Shown piece by piece: positions 7,760 through 9,883 of a DNA stretch of 9,883 nt. The DNA is taken from contig DCGO01000091.1 of assembly GCA_002314605.1 (NCBI GenBank), positions 1-9,883 of the forward strand, written 5' to 3'. The notes beneath the pieces are model-generated. The model had not been told where the DNA came from. It made no database searches and worked only from the letters and a program-made list of their open reading frames with translations. A program made the position numbers and the translations under genes. The DNA comes from Lentisphaeria bacterium UBA1776 (GTDB lineage Bacteria > Verrucomicrobiota > Lentisphaeria > Victivallales > Victivallaceae). The stretch's first letter is position 1, and each line of letters begins with the position of its first letter.

Positions 7760-7769
7760 CTCCTTTTTT
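7760..7769 (-). promoter_or_regulatory. Strong ribosome binding site fixing the prepilin start
   Basis: AAAAAAGGAG lies 6 bases upstream of the ATG at 7751-7753. It decides between this start and the TTG 14 codons upstream, which has no comparable site. Confidence 0.8.
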
Positions 7770-7804
7770 ACGGACTCGAACCTTGAAACCTTCAACCTTC
7801 AATC

Positions 7805-8650
7805 TCAAACTGTCTGCACGGCTTTGCCACGCCGGTTCCCTGCCAGCTCCCCGGTAAGTTCCCCGGCACCGGCATCAAGGAGAGCATGAACGATGAACCC
7901 TTCCGCCGCCTCAACCCCGAACTTTTTGCCGAACTCCAGAACGTCCCCGGTACACGCTTCCGCGAAGATCCCCGCCGACTGGCACTTGTGCATGGCCAGA
8001 GCCATCCGCTTTTCCCGGAGCCACTGGCCGGAAATATCAATGTACGTTTCCGGTTCCGCGAGGAAAGGGGAGGCTTCGGCACTGTGGCGGCCGGATGCAA
8101 AAAGAAGGGAGCCTTGAAACCCCTTCTTCTGTGCCGCGTGAAACGCCTGGATCACCAGCCACGCCGTACCGGTGTGTTCCGGGTTCTCGTCCACCACGGC
8201 GTGGGTGAAGATCACTTCCGGCTGCCGTTCCAGGATGAGTTTTTCCAGTCCGCCGGCACAGCCGGCGTAATCGTTGGCGGTGACGATGGAGGGGAAGTTT
8301 TCCGGCACGGCTTCCGGACGGGGATTGCCGTAACGGAGGTCGATTTTTTCCTCATGATCGTTGTAATAGTGCCGCTGGGGGAAATCCAGATGGACCGCAG
8401 TGGTCCCGTAGCACTCCCGCGCGGCCTGATCGGCCTCCAGCTTCCGCTGTCTGATCATGACATGCCATGGGACTTTGTCCGCCTTCAGGGTGCCGTCCGG
8501 CTTGAGAGTGCACCACTCCCCGGACATATTGTTGGTGGACATGATGTAGCTTACACTGTACCCAGCTGCCTTGTACTTGGCCAGGGTACCCCCGCAATGC
8601 AGTTCCACATCATCGGCATGGGCATAGACTGCCATGACGGATTTTGCCAT
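7805..8650 (-). CDS. PIG-L family (LmbE-like) zinc-dependent deacetylase
   Basis: This 281-residue protein belongs to the PIG-L/LmbE fold, whose members remove N-acetyl groups from GlcNAc-type sugars and conjugates. The family motif reads AHADDVE at residues 10-16, in place of the usual AHPDDxE. His11, Asp14 and His159 (in PEHTGTA) match the zinc ligands, and Asp13 the catalytic base of characterised members. RQRKLEADQAA at 67-77 matches the conserved helix after the active-site loop. There is no signal peptide, so it should act in the cytoplasm on an imported or intracellular substrate. The ATG has GAGG 8 bases upstream. It is the first gene after the promoter at 8706-8733 and 51 bases from the prepilin gene, so it probably leads the operon. 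The substrate cannot be read from the sequence. Confidence 0.92.
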   Translation of the reverse strand: MAKSVMAVYAHADDVELHCGGTLAKYKAAGYSVSYIMSTNNMSGEWCTLKPDGTLKADKVPWHVMIRQRKLEADQAARECYGTTAVHLDFPQRHYYNDHEEKIDLRYGNPRPEAVPENFPSIVTANDYAGCAGGLEKLILERQPEVIFTHAVVDENPEHTGTAWLVIQAFHAAQKKGFQGSLLFASGRHSAEASPFLAEPETYIDISGQWLREKRMALAMHKCQSAGIFAEACTGDVLEFGKKFGVEAAEGFIVHALLDAGAGELTGELAGNRRGKAVQTV

Positions 8651-8704
8651 CGTTTCAACCTCGCTTTCATTCGTTCATGCAATTGTGTTCTATAACTCTT
8701 TTCG

Positions 8705-8725
8705 TATTGTACACGGCTTATTGTA
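8705..8725. promoter_or_regulatory. Candidate operator: paired TATTGTA direct repeats across the promoter
   Basis: The heptamer TATTGTA occurs at 8705-8711 and at 8719-8725, a 14-base period, with one copy covering the -10 and the other in the spacer next to the -35. A TTGTACA core lies in the first copy. Repressors with a GntR DNA-binding domain and a LacI-type sugar domain, such as AraR of Bacillus, bind TTGTAC-containing palindromes, so this resembles an operator for the adjacent regulator. The palindrome is imperfect and the assignment is inferred. Confidence 0.4.
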
Positions 8726-8733
8726 TTTGTCAA
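8706..8733 (-). promoter_or_regulatory. Sigma70-type promoter of the deacetylase operon
   Basis: On the - strand a perfect TTGACA (8728-8733) is followed after 16 bases by TACAAT (8706-8711), one mismatch from the consensus -10. Transcription would start near 8699 and leave an untranslated leader of about 49 bases before the deacetylase ATG. It is the best promoter in the window and drives the leftward operon. Confidence 0.8.
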
Positions 8734-8762
8734 GTCCCGATCCATGAAATTTCCGGAAAAAA

Positions 8763-9839
8763 TCAGCGGAGCGCCAATTCCGGGATCGCCCGGGAACTCA
8801 TGCCCTGAATGAATGCCGGGAACCGGGTGAGATCTTCACACGCCAATCCAAGAAGGACCCGAACAGCCTCTCTCCCAAGTTCAAAATATTCCGGTCGGTA
8901 ATAGGTGATGGAGGGATAGAAGTTGGCAAAGGTATAACCCGAAGCGAAGGCGATGATCTCGAAATCTTTGCCGGGCGTCTGGTGCAGTGCCGCGGCGTGG
9001 CGGTAAACCGGCTCCATCGCCGAAGTGTTGTAGGCGTAGATCAGGCGGTCTCGCACCGGTTTGAAGAGAAGATCCCGCTGTTTCGGGTCGTGAAAGTCGA
9101 TTTTCCGGACCGTGCCGATCTCCTGCTGCTGCAGACTGCAGATCAGGGTCTTCAGCTTGTCCGGCGTGACCTTCGACTCCTCTTTGCTCCCGAAGGGGGT
9201 CAATATATCCACCGAAGTGTATCCGGCCATCCGGATCTGTGCGGCGATCCGGTCAAAGACCGGAGCACAGGGCAGCGCGATCTCGCCGGCGGGCGTCCTG
9301 TCCTTCACATTCGAAGAGATCCGGAGCACCCGCTTCGGATGTTTCCGGCACAATTCCTGAAAGAGTGCGGGCAGGATCTCCCCAAAAAAAATGACCCCGT
9401 CATAGGGTTCCAGCTGAGACGCCCGCCGTCCGGACGGACCGTCTTTTTCGAAATGCAGGAATTTCACCCGGATATTCTGATCAACCGCCTCCTGCCGGAT
9501 CCCGTGGAGGATGTCCGTCATGATTCCCCAGGATTCGTAGGAGAATTCCAGAAGTTCAATGAGGCTCGTATCGTACAGCACGGCAAAGGAACGCTTCTTG
9601 CCGCCGGTGGAAAAAAATTCCGGCGAAACAAACGTCCCCCGGGTGGGGTGGATAAAGACGATCCCCTCTTTTCCCAGCGTCTGCAGTGCCTGCCGGGCGG
9701 TGATCATGCAGACATCGTACATCTCGCCGATCTTCCTGCAGCCGGGCAGCCGCTTGTTCAGTGTGAATTTCCCGGCGGAAATATCCTTCCTCAGCTTGTC
9801 CGCGATCAACTGATAAGCGTATTTTTTTCCCGTCATCAT
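8763..9839 (-). CDS. GntR-type winged-helix regulator with LacI/periplasmic-binding-like sugar domain
   Basis: The 358-residue protein carries a GntR-family winged helix at residues about 5-72. The evidence is YAYQLIADKLRKDISAGKF, then LPGCRKIGEMYDVCMITARQALQTLGKEG with the recognition helix at MITARQALQTL, and a wing ending in RGTFVSP. Residues about 84-355 form a periplasmic-binding-like effector domain of LacI type: FAVLYD near the start, YDGVIFFGE, and PSITYYRPEYFELGREAVRVLLGL near the end. The combination is that of AraR-like repressors that release DNA on binding a sugar. The gene stands 112 bases upstream of the deacetylase gene on the same strand and probably controls it. Two adjacent ATGs follow a weak AGAGAG site. 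An inverted repeat TTTAG/CTAAA at 9854-9870 upstream might serve autoregulation but is short. Confidence 0.9.
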   Translation of the reverse strand: MMTGKKYAYQLIADKLRKDISAGKFTLNKRLPGCRKIGEMYDVCMITARQALQTLGKEGIVFIHPTRGTFVSPEFFSTGGKKRSFAVLYDTSLIELLEFSYESWGIMTDILHGIRQEAVDQNIRVKFLHFEKDGPSGRRASQLEPYDGVIFFGEILPALFQELCRKHPKRVLRISSNVKDRTPAGEIALPCAPVFDRIAAQIRMAGYTSVDILTPFGSKEESKVTPDKLKTLICSLQQQEIGTVRKIDFHDPKQRDLLFKPVRDRLIYAYNTSAMEPVYRHAAALHQTPGKDFEIIAFASGYTFANFYPSITYYRPEYFELGREAVRVLLGLACEDLTRFPAFIQGMSSRAIPELALR

Positions 9840-9883
9840 GCTCTCTCTTTCGGTTTAGGATACCTCTAAAAATTCATTCCGGC

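Noticed and set aside
7754..7795. TTG start giving a 288-residue prepilin-like protein
   Set aside because: The ATG at 7751-7753 has a strong ribosome binding site and gives a leader of normal length; the extension overlaps short repeats.
8749..8758. TTTCCGGAAA palindrome just after the regulator stop
   Set aside because: A 10-base palindrome with no loop cannot form a useful terminator hairpin, and an operator role has no further support.

Overview
The window most resembles a chromosome segment from a Lentisphaerota (Victivallis-like) or closely related PVC bacterium with many carbohydrate-degradation genes. Evidence for this: a prepilin-like protein with an FTLIELL leader and an H-x9-DG motif (this family is greatly expanded in Lentisphaerota and Planctomycetes), a DUF4838 protein with a C-terminal CBM9-like domain, a GH29 alpha-L-fucosidase, a PIG-L deacetylase, and a GntR/LacI-type hybrid sugar regulator. 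This is a family-level inference; the sequence holds no rRNA or marker gene to confirm the taxon.

Layout. From the left, a GH29 fucosidase lies on the + strand (39-1298). It converges on a 557-codon gene of unknown function on the - strand (1353-3026, TTG start). Everything to the right is also on the - strand. Read in transcription order from the right end, there is a transcriptional regulator (8763-9839), then a 112-base intergenic region with a near-consensus sigma70 promoter (-35 TTGACA, -10 TACAAT). Next comes an apparent operon: PIG-L deacetylase (7805-8650), prepilin-like H-x9-DG protein (6929-7753), secreted DUF4838/CBM9-like protein (4399-6900), the remnant of a membrane protein (about 4080-4345), and the N-terminally truncated remnant of a Gfo/Idh/MocA oxidoreductase (3222-about 4055). 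A hairpin with a U-tract (3110-3129, - strand) ends this unit before the unknown gene.

How the genes may work together. The regulator has a DNA-binding domain joined to a sugar-binding domain and sits just upstream of the promoter, so it is the obvious candidate to control the operon in response to a sugar. The enzymes fit breakdown of an acetylated, possibly fucosylated glycan: deacetylation by the PIG-L enzyme, surface or secreted handling by the DUF4838 protein and the prepilin-like protein, and fucose release by GH29. The substrate is not determined by the sequence. The downstream end of the operon looks decayed: a transporter-like start and an oxidoreductase end are joined in conflicting reading frames, which suggests a deletion plus small indels.

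No tRNA, rRNA, CRISPR array, insertion sequence or attachment site was seen. No stretch over 300 bases lacks a gene or gene remnant; the longest gap (3027-3221) holds two hairpins.
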